15,373 bases of DNA, taken from Actinomycetes bacterium. Lineage in GTDB: Bacteria > Actinomycetota > Acidimicrobiia > Acidimicrobiales > RAAP-2. The first letter of the stretch is position 1. The number at the start of each line of letters is the position of its first letter. A program made the translations under genes and the position numbers. Location of the stretch: the NCBI GenBank assembly GCA_021787255.1, contig JAJYMD010000179.1, positions 1 to 15,373 on the forward strand, given 5' to 3'. The notes under the pieces were generated by a model. The model made no database searches, was not told where the DNA came from, and was given only the letters and a program-made list of their open reading frames with translations. Positions 1 through 7,020 of this stretch are shown here, piece by piece.

Positions 1-501
1 GCCGGTGGCCGGACGCGTGGAGGCTCTTGCGGGCGCGTGGGCCGGGGCCGGGGTGGTGCCGGCGGTTCGGGTCGTCGAACCGTGAGCAGGCGGCTGCACC
101 GAACGTGGGTGTGCCCCGGGATCGGGGACCGAGATCCCGATGTGCGCGAGGCCCTGCGACACGGCTGCTTGCACCGGGTGGGGAAGGGCGCCGGTCCCGG
201 CGGCCGCGACGCCACCGCAGAGGAGCACCGCAATGCCAACTCCGACGACCTTGGCAGACAGCATCCGCCCGAGCAGGTGGTGCCGATCGCCGCGAGCGGC
301 GTCGATGCGGCGAGAGCCTCGGACGACCTCTGCGATCTGGCTGACGAGGAGCTCCTCTTTGGCCAGGAGGCTGTGCGTCGGCTCCACGACCCGGGCGGCT
401 CTGACCAACCTGGCGACGCCAGCGAGCTCAGGGGGAGCGTCGGCGGGGTCGAGATCTCCCGAGAAGACCCGATCGTCGTCGGAGAAGGGGGATCGTCTCA
501 T
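1..501 (-). CDS. Single-pass membrane protein, possible ECF anti-sigma partner (C-terminus off the left edge)
   Basis: An open frame of 167 codons runs from an ATG at 501 off the left edge, so the C-terminus is missing. The start is well supported: AAGGAGG sits just upstream with good spacing, 28 bases after the stop of the ECF sigma gene. Residues 1-80 are charged and predicted cytoplasmic, with an acidic start (FSGDLDPADAPPELAGVARL). Residues about 84-103 form one hydrophobic helix (AKVVGVGIAVLLCGG). A short outer segment with a VGISVPDPG-like motif (here HIGISVPDPG) follows, then a Pro/Ala/Thr-rich tail from about residue 135. Its position directly after the sigma factor, and the cytoplasmic head, one helix and outer tail, suggest a membrane partner that controls the sigma factor. 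I see no zinc-finger HxxxCxxC anti-sigma motif, so this role is inferred from context only. Confidence 0.75.
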   Translation of the reverse strand, partial: MRRSPFSDDDRVFSGDLDPADAPPELAGVARLVRAARVVEPTHSLLAKEELLVSQIAEVVRGSRRIDAARGDRHHLLGRMLSAKVVGVGIAVLLCGGVAAAGTGALPHPVQAAVSQGLAHIGISVPDPGAHPRSVQPPAHGSTTRTAGTTPAPAHAPARASTRPATG

Positions 502-529
502 ATCTCACCTCCTTCATCGCCGGCCAAGG

Positions 530-1102
530 TCAGCGCGTTACGGTCTTCATGCCGAGCTGCCGCTCCAGCTTGCGAAGCGCGCGATGTTGGAGGATGCGGA
601 CGGCACCGGGACTGCGTCCCAGGACTTGGGCGACCTCGTCGACGCTCAGGTCCGCGACCACCCGGAGCAAGACGACCTCGGCTTGAGCCGGTGGCAGCGC
701 TCGGACGAGGGCGTCGATCGCCTCTCGGCTCGACAGCCTCTCGACGGCGATCTCCGCTGCATCCAAAACGGGCGCACCCTTGCCTTCCGCCTCGTCGAGC
801 GGCACCTCGTCGAGCGGCACCTCGACGAGGTGGCGACCGAGTCGGCGGTAATGATCGACGGCTCGACGCCTTGCGATCGTGAAGACGAGCGCCCTGAAGG
901 CCGCGAACGAGCCCTCGAAGTGCGCGAGCTGCTGTGCAGCGGCGAGCCACGTCTCCGACGCAAGGTCCTCGGCTGCAGCCGGTGCCTTGCGCTGGAGGTA
1001 GCGGAGCAGGCCGGGCTGGATCGATCGGACCAGGAGCGTGATCGCCCATTCGTCCCCTCTGCGCGCGTCACGGAGCGCCTCTTCGAGATCCGGCTCGCCC
1101 AC
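530..1102 (-). CDS. ECF-family RNA polymerase sigma factor
   Basis: A 190-residue protein with the two-domain ECF layout. Sigma-2 spans about residues 20-88, with the region 2.2 signature EDLASETWLAAAQ (45-57) and region 2.3/2.4 residues VFTIARRRAVDHYRR (73-87). Sigma-4 spans about 135-183, with LPPAQAEVVLLRVVADLSVDEVA and the helix-turn-helix QVLGRSPGAVRILQHRALRKL. It would direct RNA polymerase to a small set of promoters, normally held in check by a membrane or soluble anti-sigma protein; the next gene is the candidate. I chose the GTG at 1102, which has GAGG about 8 bases upstream; an in-frame TTG at 1135 would add 11 residues but has no clear ribosome site. The interdomain linker carries a 5-residue tandem duplication (VPLDE twice, 95-104). 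The ECF subgroup cannot be assigned by eye. Confidence 0.92.
   Translation of the reverse strand: MGEPDLEEALRDARRGDEWAITLLVRSIQPGLLRYLQRKAPAAAEDLASETWLAAAQQLAHFEGSFAAFRALVFTIARRRAVDHYRRLGRHLVEVPLDEVPLDEAEGKGAPVLDAAEIAVERLSSREAIDALVRALPPAQAEVVLLRVVADLSVDEVAQVLGRSPGAVRILQHRALRKLERQLGMKTVTR
791..820. repeat. 15-bp perfect tandem duplication inside the sigma-factor gene
   Basis: Two identical 15-base copies (CTCGTCGAGCGGCAC) lie head to tail at 791-805 and 806-820. A partial third copy beginning CTCG follows. The unit is a multiple of three, so it duplicates VPLDE in the flexible linker between sigma-2 and sigma-4 without breaking the frame. It looks like a recent slippage event. Confidence 0.85.
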
Positions 1103-1261
1103 CGATCCAGCCTCGCACGCGCGCTGAGCGCGCAAAGGTCCCGTCGCGGCTTCGAACCGCTGTCTTGCTCGGCGACGAGGTGGCGGGACGAGGATCTCGT
1201 CGGCCGACGCGGGAACGTCTGCGAGCTCGGCCTGACGAGCGCGAACCAGCCTCCTGCCCTC

Positions 1262-1290
1262 TTGACACGCCGAGCGAGCCGTCTTAAGGT
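1262..1290 (+). promoter_or_regulatory. Sigma-70-type promoter for the transport/catabolism operon
   Basis: A perfect -35 box TTGACA (1262-1267) is separated by 17 bases from TAAGGT (1285-1290), which fits the actinobacterial TANNNT form of the -10 box. Transcription would start near 1297, leaving a leader of about 135 bases before the GTG of the binding-protein gene at 1432. The stretch is AT-richer than its surroundings. No other similarly good promoter was seen in the 1103-1431 gap. Confidence 0.6.
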
Positions 1291-1300
1291 TCCATATCTA

Positions 1301-1326
1301 GACACCTGAAAGATGGTTCAGGTATC
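1301..1326. promoter_or_regulatory. Dyad-symmetric candidate operator just downstream of the promoter
   Basis: ACCTGAA (1304-1310) and TTCAGGT (1317-1323) form a perfect 7-base inverted repeat around a 6-base centre. Extending to 10-base arms (1301-1310 and 1317-1326) gives 9 of 10 matches. It lies about 4 to 30 bases after the predicted transcription start, where a bound dimer would block RNA polymerase. The operon encodes a TetR-family protein, a family that typically binds dyads of this size, so this is the likely target of that regulator. The binding is inferred. Confidence 0.5.
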
Positions 1327-1420
1327 GGAAAAGGAGCAGGGCCGCCATCGGTCGTGATGACGACGGCCGAGAGCTGCGGCTCTGCGCGGCTGTGAGGTTC
1401 TCGTCGAGCGCGAGATCGAC

Positions 1421-1429
1421 AAGGAGGGG
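1421..1429 (+). promoter_or_regulatory. Strong ribosome binding site that fixes the GTG start at 1432
   Basis: AAGGAGGGG ends two bases before the GTG at 1432. It is a near-complete anti-16S match and supports a GTG start for the binding-protein gene. Confidence 0.8.
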
Positions 1430-1431
1430 CT

Positions 1432-2688
1432 GTGAGCAGAATTCACAAGATCGACTCGAGAAGGTGCCTGGTCGGCGGCGTCGGACGACTGCTTGGCCCC
1501 CTGCTCGCCGCGGGGGCGCTCGTCGCGCGCTCCGGCGGGGCGAGCGGCGCCGGCGCGGACGGGGCGGGAAGGGAACGGGCTGACGGGCCGCCGCCGGTGA
1601 CGATCGGCTTCTTGAACGAGCAGCAGGGACCCATCTCCTTCCCCACATTCGGGGCGGGCGCTCAGGCAGCACGGATCTACATCGACGATCATGGAGGGAT
1701 CGACGGCCGCAAGCTGGACTTCCTCGATTGCTACACAGACGGTTCCACGACATCCGCGGTGGCGTGCGCCAACCGGTTCGTGCAGGCACACGTGCCCGCG
1801 GTCCTGGAGGGCATCTCAATCGGCTCGGATGCCGCCGTTCCGGTCCTTGCAGGTGCAGGTATCCCGCTCGTGGGCCACACGGCTTTCGGAAACGTCCAGT
1901 CCAACAGCCCAGATGCCTTCTTCTTCGGCGCGGCGACGGGAGCCTATGACGTGGTCCCGCTCGAGGTGATGAAGCGGGACCTGCACGTGTCGTCGGTCAC
2001 CTACATGGCCGCGACAAACGCTCAGGATCGTGGGTTCGTCACGGACGACTCCGAGCCGGCGGCGAAGGCTCTCGGGCTCCAGTACCGCGCCATCTACTAC
2101 AACGGGACCAGCCCGGACTTCCAGTCCACCGTGGGATCCGCGATCGCCACCGGGGCAAGAGCACTGTTCTTCACGGCTCCTGAGTCGACATGCACGAGCC
2201 TGGTCTCAGCGATCCGCACCCTGTCCTACAAAGGTGCAATCTTCGCGGGGTCGTGCTCGGCCTTCATCAAGGCGGACCCGTCGGGCGCAGACGGCGTCTT
2301 CACGGCCTCGGACCTGTACGTTCCCGACGACACGACGGGTGTGCCGGCGCGGGCCAGGGCTCAGATCCGGATCTACGTGAAGGCGATGCGGGGCTACGCG
2401 CCCCAGTACACGCAGGGTTTCGCACAAGATCCGTTCTCCGCCACGATGGACCTCGCAACCGCGTTGGGGAAGATCCGCGGCAGCATCGACGCGTCTTCCG
2501 TGCTCCAGGTCCTGCGGCACATCGACGGCCAGATGAGCTTCATGGGCCAGCGGCTCGACTGCAATGGGAAGCAGTGGCCTGGTGAGCGGGCGGCGTGTGC
2601 GAGCGGCCTGATCGAGTACCAGGTCCACAACGGAAAGCGCGTCATGTACACGAAGGGGTTCGTCGACGGCGAGACACTGGTCGAGTGA
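1432..2688 (+). CDS. ABC transporter substrate-binding protein, LivK/Peripla_BP_6 type
   Basis: This is a 418-residue exported solute-binding protein of the branched-chain amino acid (HAAT) type. It would capture a small ligand outside the membrane and deliver it to the permeases encoded next. The N-terminus has a basic stretch including RR, then a hydrophobic segment (LLGPLLAAGALVA, about 20-34) and a small-residue region, consistent with a Sec or Tat signal. No lipobox cysteine follows, so it does not look like a lipoprotein. The mature part starts PPPVTIGFLNEQQGPISFPTF, matching the first strand of the family, followed by GGIDGRKLDFLDCYTD. Six mature-region cysteines occur as spaced pairs (for example DC...AC at 102-115 and near the C-terminus), suggesting disulfides. 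The family also binds aromatic acids, amides, urea and other carboxylates, so the ligand cannot be read directly; the downstream genes suggest an ester or acid rather than an amino acid. Confidence 0.9.
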   Translation: MSRIHKIDSRRCLVGGVGRLLGPLLAAGALVARSGGASGAGADGAGRERADGPPPVTIGFLNEQQGPISFPTFGAGAQAARIYIDDHGGIDGRKLDFLDCYTDGSTTSAVACANRFVQAHVPAVLEGISIGSDAAVPVLAGAGIPLVGHTAFGNVQSNSPDAFFFGAATGAYDVVPLEVMKRDLHVSSVTYMAATNAQDRGFVTDDSEPAAKALGLQYRAIYYNGTSPDFQSTVGSAIATGARALFFTAPESTCTSLVSAIRTLSYKGAIFAGSCSAFIKADPSGADGVFTASDLYVPDDTTGVPARARAQIRIYVKAMRGYAPQYTQGFAQDPFSATMDLATALGKIRGSIDASSVLQVLRHIDGQMSFMGQRLDCNGKQWPGERAACASGLIEYQVHNGKRVMYTKGFVDGETLVE

Positions 2689-2693
2689 TGACC

Positions 2694-2722
2694 CGCCGGC
2701 CGACTTTCGCCAGTGGCCGGCG
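2694..2722 (+). promoter_or_regulatory. GC-rich intercistronic hairpin after the binding-protein gene
   Basis: CGCCGGCC (2694-2701) and GGCCGGCG (2715-2722) are perfect complements and enclose a 13-base loop. The hairpin lies six bases after the stop of the binding-protein gene and 20 bases before the ATG of the permease fusion. There is no T-run, so a full terminator is unlikely. In such operons a structure here commonly protects the upstream message or reduces read-through, giving more binding protein than permease. It would also bury an alternative GTG at 2713. Confidence 0.5.
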
Positions 2723-2742
2723 AAGGGAAGCGAGCTTGCACG

Positions 2743-5616
2743 ATGGCTGACGACCTGATCGTCTTTGCCGTCCTCGGTCTGGGGATCGGGGTCGTCTACG
2801 CCGGGTTCGGGCTGGCGCTGCTGGTCACGCACCGGGGAGCGAACGTCGTCAACTTCGCCGTGGGCGCCGTGGCGATGTGGGGCGGCTACGTGTACTACGG
2901 GCTGCGGAGCAGCGGGCGCCTGTACTTCCCGGTCGTAGGGGTTCCCAACTCCGTCTCGATGGGCGGCCCGGCGCCGCTTTGGCTGGCGGTGGTCGGAGGG
3001 GTGGCGTCTGCGGCGGCGCTCAACCTGGTCGCGGAGCTGGTCGTGTTCCGCCAGCTCCGCCGGGCACCGGACCTCGCGAAGATCGTGGCGTCTGTCGGCC
3101 TGATGCTCTTGGTGCAGGCAGTGGCTGCGGTCGCCTTCGGCAGCCAGCAGCTCGTGGCACCGAGCGTCCTGTCGACTGCCAGCCTGACGCTCGGAGCTCA
3201 GAGCGCGCCGTGGAGCGACGTGGAGCTGCTCGGCGTGGCGCTCGTCGTCACCGCGGCGCTCGGCGCCTACTTCCGCTTCTTCCGAAGCGGCCTCGCCATG
3301 CAGGGCGTGGCAGAGAGCGAGGCTTCCGTGGCGCTGGTTGGGAGGTCTCCGACCCGCTTGGCCGCGGGCGCGTGGGCACTCTCGGGTGCGCTCGCCGGGC
3401 TCTTCGGCGTCCTCGTGGCGCCGCTGGTCGGTCTGAACACGGTGTCGGACACCCTGTACGTGGTGCCCGCGCTGGCCGCGGTGCTCGTCGGCCGGCTGCG
3501 GTCGCTCGCGGCCACCTGCGCAGCGGGGATCGGGCTCGGCGTCTTCCAGTCGATCGTGGACTTTCTGAAGACCATGTCGTGGTACCCAGGTTGGGCGCAA
3601 AGGGGGGTGGGTGAGGCGCTCCCGCTGGTGGTCATCGTGGTCGCGCTGGCCGTGGCGGGTCGGAGCCTTCCGTTTCGCGGAGACGACGCCGGGGTCGCGC
3701 TCCCCGGCGTCGTCCGTCCGCGCCACGTGGTACGGACGCTGATCGGCCTCGGAGCCGCTGGCGGGATCGCGCTCGTGGCGGTGTCGGGCATCTATCGCTT
3801 CGGCGTGATCGAGACGATGATCGCCGCGATCGTCATGATGTCCTTCGTCGTGCTCACCGGCTATGGGGGTCAGATCTCCCTCGCCCAGCTCGCCATCGCC
3901 GGTACCGGTGGCGTCTTCGTGGCCAAGCTGTCCAGCGCCGCGGGCATCCCGTTCCCGCTGGCCCCTCTCCTCGGCGCGTCCGCCGCCGCGGTCCTGGGTC
4001 TGGTGGTGGCGGTGCCGGCGCTGCGTATCCGCGGGATGCAGCTCGCGATCGTCACCCTCGCGTTTGCCGTCGCCGTCGAGCAATTTCTCTTCGCGAACCC
4101 GGCGTTCGACCCGCCGCAAGGTCTGGCACCCCGGAGCCCGGTGCTCTTCGGCGCAGATCTCGGGGTGCGTGCCGGAGACGACGTCGCACGCCTGTCCTTT
4201 GGGGTGCTCGCGCTCGTCGTCTTGCTGTTGGTCGTCGGCGGCGTGCTGTGGTTGGCCCGCAGCCCGGCCGGGCTCCGGCTCCTCGCCGTGCGCGCCAACG
4301 AGCCGGTCGCAGCGTCAGTCGGGATCGGCGTGACCGCGTCCAAGCTGGAAGCGTTCGCCGCGGCGTCCTTCCTGGCCGGGTTGGGCGGCGCAATGATGAC
4401 CTACGCCACCGGTCAGTTCTCCGGCCCGTCGTTCGACGCGCTCGCTGCCGGCCTGCCCTTCCTTGCCTTCGCGTACCTCGGGGGGATCACGTCGGTCACT
4501 GGCGGGGTCCTCGCGGGGATGCTCGCGCCGGCCGGGATCCTCTACGTGATCTTGAACCGCTACGTGAACAACCTCGGCCCGTACTATCTGGTCGTCAGCG
4601 GCGCAGCGCTGATCGTCGCGGCGATCGCCTATCCCGAAGGAATGACTGGGACCGTCCGCCGGCTCTTCGCTCGGTACCGGCCGGCGCGAGCGGAGGCTCC
4701 AGCGGGTACGACCCGTGTGCGTGTGCCCGGTGAGCCCTCGCTCCCCGCCCCGGGAGCGCCGACTGCGTCCAGGCCTGCTCCGGGGCGGCCGGTCGTGCAG
4801 CGCGCTTCGGCCGAGCCGCTCGTCGTGCGGGACCTGACGATCGGCTACGGAGGGGTGCCCGTGGTCCGGTCGGTGTCCTTCGAGCTCGCTCCCGGCAAGG
4901 TGACCGCGCTCATCGGTCCGAACGGTGCCGGCAAGACGACGACGATCGACGCGCTCACCGGGTTCGCACGGGCGAGCGGGTCCGTGCGGCTGGGCGACGT
5001 GGAGCTCCTGGGTCTGGCCCCTACCGAGCTGGTGCACAGAGGCGTGGTGCGGACCTGGCAGGCGCCGGCGGCGTTCGGCGATCTGACGGTAGCCGAGGAC
5101 CTGAGCGTCGCCATCCCGACGCGCCGTCACCTGCTGCGCCAGGGACGGCCTCGGGGAGGCGCGCCAGCTCCGGCTGATCGGGTCACATGGGTGCTCGATC
5201 TCCTCGGTCTGCGCCCCTCGAGAGGACGCCGGACGGCGTCGCTGCCGCTCGGCCAGCAGAAGCTGGTGGCGGTGGGCCGGGCGCTCATGACCCTTCCCGC
5301 GGCGCTCTTGCTCGACGAGCCGGCGGCAGGCCTGGACACCGCCGAGAGCGCGCACCTCGGGGGGTGTCTCGGCGAGATCGCCGCGCTCGGGGTCGCGGTC
5401 ATGCTGGTCGAGCACGACATGGAGCTGGTCTTCGGCGTCTCCGACGAGGTGCTCGTGCTGGACCAGGGTCGGCTGATCGCGTCGGGCAGCCCGCGGGACG
5501 TCCGCGCCGACGTCGAGGTCCGCCGCGCGTACCTCGGGCGAGCCGCCGGCGCGGCGACCCCGTCGCGTGCCGCGTCCGATCGAGCCGCCCGCCGCGCGTG
5601 GACAGGCGTGCGATGA
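2743..5616 (+). CDS. Three-domain ABC transporter fusion: LivH permease, LivM permease and LivG ATPase
   Basis: One 957-residue chain carries three components usually encoded separately. Residues about 1-310 are a LivH-type multi-helix permease, with NFAVGAVAMWGGY near the start and the coupling loop AESEASVALVG (190-200). Residues about 325-640 are a LivM-type permease with LTGYGGQISLAQ (from 371) and the coupling loop RANEPVAASVGIG (517-529). An Ala/Pro-rich linker (about 645-690) leads to a LivG-type nucleotide-binding domain: Walker A GPNGAGKTT (725-733), Q-loop in RTWQAP, signature LPLGQQ (834-839), Walker B ALLLDEP (854-860) and switch His891. The signature deviates from LSxGQ in having Pro for Ser. 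I chose the ATG at 2743; a GTG at 2713 would add 10 residues and lies in a hairpin. The stop overlaps the LivF start (ATGA). It would form the membrane channel and one of the two ATPase sites; LivF supplies the other. Confidence 0.93.
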   Translation: MADDLIVFAVLGLGIGVVYAGFGLALLVTHRGANVVNFAVGAVAMWGGYVYYGLRSSGRLYFPVVGVPNSVSMGGPAPLWLAVVGGVASAAALNLVAELVVFRQLRRAPDLAKIVASVGLMLLVQAVAAVAFGSQQLVAPSVLSTASLTLGAQSAPWSDVELLGVALVVTAALGAYFRFFRSGLAMQGVAESEASVALVGRSPTRLAAGAWALSGALAGLFGVLVAPLVGLNTVSDTLYVVPALAAVLVGRLRSLAATCAAGIGLGVFQSIVDFLKTMSWYPGWAQRGVGEALPLVVIVVALAVAGRSLPFRGDDAGVALPGVVRPRHVVRTLIGLGAAGGIALVAVSGIYRFGVIETMIAAIVMMSFVVLTGYGGQISLAQLAIAGTGGVFVAKLSSAAGIPFPLAPLLGASAAAVLGLVVAVPALRIRGMQLAIVTLAFAVAVEQFLFANPAFDPPQGLAPRSPVLFGADLGVRAGDDVARLSFGVLALVVLLLVVGGVLWLARSPAGLRLLAVRANEPVAASVGIGVTASKLEAFAAASFLAGLGGAMMTYATGQFSGPSFDALAAGLPFLAFAYLGGITSVTGGVLAGMLAPAGILYVILNRYVNNLGPYYLVVSGAALIVAAIAYPEGMTGTVRRLFARYRPARAEAPAGTTRVRVPGEPSLPAPGAPTASRPAPGRPVVQRASAEPLVVRDLTIGYGGVPVVRSVSFELAPGKVTALIGPNGAGKTTTIDALTGFARASGSVRLGDVELLGLAPTELVHRGVVRTWQAPAAFGDLTVAEDLSVAIPTRRHLLRQGRPRGGAPAPADRVTWVLDLLGLRPSRGRRTASLPLGQQKLVAVGRALMTLPAALLLDEPAAGLDTAESAHLGGCLGEIAALGVAVMLVEHDMELVFGVSDEVLVLDQGRLIASGSPRDVRADVEVRRAYLGRAAGAATPSRAASDRAARRAWTGVR

Positions 5617-6332
5617 CGCCCGCGCTCGAAGTGTGCGAGCTCACCGCCGGCTACCAGGGGATCCCGGTGGTCCACGAGCTGTCGTTCTCGGTCGATCCGG
5701 GGAGCGTCCTCGCGGTCGTGGGAGCCAACGGTGCCGGCAAGTCCACGACGCTCGCGGCCATAGCCGGCCTGCTGCCGGTGCTCGGCGGTGCGATCCGGCT
5801 GCTCGGGCGCGATGTCACGGGCCGTTCCGCTGCGAAACGCGCTCGTGGAGGGCTCGGCTTCGTGCCCCAAGACCGCGGCATCGTGCGTCGGCTCACCACC
5901 GAGCAGAACTTGCGGCTGCTGCCTGGGCGCCTCGACCAGCACCTGTCCGACGCGCTGCGCCTCTTTCCCGACCTGACGCCGCTGATGGGCCGCCGCGCCG
6001 GCCTCCTTTCAGGCGGCGAGCAGCAGATGCTCGCCTTGGCCCGTGTGTTGGTCCTGCGGCCACGAGTCCTCATGATCGACGAGCTGAGTGCCGGGCTCGC
6101 CCCTCGGATCGTCGAGCAGCTGCTCGACGTCGTCACGGACGTCGCCCACCGGCACGGCACGGCGGTCGTCCTCGTGGAGCAGCACGCCGAGATGGCCCTT
6201 GGCATGGCCCGCGCTGCGCTGGTCCTCAGCCATGGCCGGCTGGCAGTCTCGGGCGATGCAGCCGACGTGCTCGCGCACCCCGAGGTGCTCGAGTCGTCCT
6301 ACCTGGGAGAATTCCATGACGCCAGCACGTGA
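5613..6332 (+). CDS. livF: LivF-type ABC transporter ATP-binding protein
   Basis: A 239-residue ATPase, the normal length of LivF. It starts at an ATG overlapping the stop of the fused transporter (ATGA), so the two are probably translationally coupled. Motifs are Walker A GANGAGKS (37-44), the Q-loop in FVPQDRGIVRRLT, ABC signature LLSGGEQQML, Walker B VLMIDELSAGLAP and switch histidine in LVEQHAEMAL. Many LivF proteins have Asn at the histidine position (VEQNA), and the residues after the catalytic Glu are LS instead of the usual PS. It would pair with the LivG domain of the preceding gene to power uptake. The C-terminal YLGEFHDAST resembles the YLG ending of LivF proteins. It overlaps the following TetR gene by 17 bases. 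Confidence 0.93.
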   Translation: MTPALEVCELTAGYQGIPVVHELSFSVDPGSVLAVVGANGAGKSTTLAAIAGLLPVLGGAIRLLGRDVTGRSAAKRARGGLGFVPQDRGIVRRLTTEQNLRLLPGRLDQHLSDALRLFPDLTPLMGRRAGLLSGGEQQMLALARVLVLRPRVLMIDELSAGLAPRIVEQLLDVVTDVAHRHGTAVVLVEQHAEMALGMARAALVLSHGRLAVSGDAADVLAHPEVLESSYLGEFHDAST

Positions 6333-7020
6333 TGTCGAGCCTGCGAGCAAGGAGGGCCTGGCCGATGGCGTCGAGGGCGGCCTGCCGGCGCCCTCGCGTC
6401 GCAACGCACGCGGCGAGCGGACCCGCGCCCGGCTCCTGGAGGCCGCCGAGGCGGTCTTCGCCGATCTCGGGTACCACGACGCGTCCGTCGTGCGGATCGC
6501 CGAGCACGCCGGGGTCGCGGCCGGCACCTTCTACCTGTACTTCGAAAGCAAGCAGCAGGTGTTCGAGGAGGTGGTGAGAGACCTGAACCATCGCGTGCGC
6601 AAGACCATGACCCAGGCCTCGGAGGGAGCGCCGACCCGTCTCGAGGCCGAGCGGCGGGGGTTCGCTGCCTTCTTCCGGTTCACTGCAGAGCACCCGGCCC
6701 TCTACCGGCTGATCCGCCAGGCGGAGTTCGTCTCGCCGGAGACGCTGCACTACCACTACGAGCGCATCATCTCCGGGTACGTCCCGCAGCTGGAGGCTGC
6801 GATGGCCCGTGGGGAGATCGTCCCGAACGACCCGACGGTTCTTGCATGGGCGCTCATCGCCGTCGGAGAGATGGTCGGGATGAAGTGGATCCTCTGGGAC
6901 GATCATCGATCGATGCCGCCCGAGGTCTTCGATCACGTGATGCGTGTCGTCGCGCTCATGCTCGGCGCCTCGGAAACAGGTGCAGGTCGCGCCCGCCCGG
7001 TTCGGAGGAGGAAGAGCTGA
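6316..7020 (+). CDS. TetR-family transcriptional regulator
   Basis: A 234-residue protein with an N-terminal TetR DNA-binding domain at about residues 35-85. The sequence runs RTRARLLEAAEAVFADLGYH, then ASVVRIAEHAGVAAGTFYLYF, with the typical turn and recognition helix. It is followed by an all-helical ligand-binding and dimerisation domain containing FFRFTAEHPALYRLIRQAEFV. The start ATG at 6316 has GGGAGA at a good distance, and the gene overlaps the end of livF. About 30 residues precede the DNA-binding domain and look disordered. TetR regulators inside catabolic operons usually repress their own operon until an intermediate, often an acyl-CoA or the substrate, binds. The dyad at 1301-1326 is the most likely operator. 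The inducer cannot be deduced from sequence. Confidence 0.95.
   Translation: MTPARDVEPASKEGLADGVEGGLPAPSRRNARGERTRARLLEAAEAVFADLGYHDASVVRIAEHAGVAAGTFYLYFESKQQVFEEVVRDLNHRVRKTMTQASEGAPTRLEAERRGFAAFFRFTAEHPALYRLIRQAEFVSPETLHYHYERIISGYVPQLEAAMARGEIVPNDPTVLAWALIAVGEMVGMKWILWDDHRSMPPEVFDHVMRVVALMLGASETGAGRARPVRRRKS

Noticed and set aside
646..1305. Minus-strand frame of 219 codons overlapping the sigma factor
   Set aside because: It is a different frame of the same strand as the ECF gene, is Arg/Ser-rich, and the sigma-2 and sigma-4 motifs are all in the other frame.
2713..2742. GTG at 2713 as the start of the transporter fusion
   Set aside because: It lies in the loop of a strong hairpin, has no ribosome site, and would put ten polar residues before the first membrane helix. 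The ATG at 2743 gives a normal LivH N-terminus.
2206..4119. Minus-strand open frame of 637 codons opposite the binding protein and permease
   Set aside because: Composition is dominated by Arg, His, Asp and Gln as expected from the complement of hydrophobic coding sequence; no ribosome site or domain is seen, and the plus strand carries obvious transporter genes.
4315..5415. Minus-strand open frame of 366 codons opposite the LivM/LivG part
   Set aside because: Antisense to intact Walker and signature motifs; its own translation has no family-like pattern.
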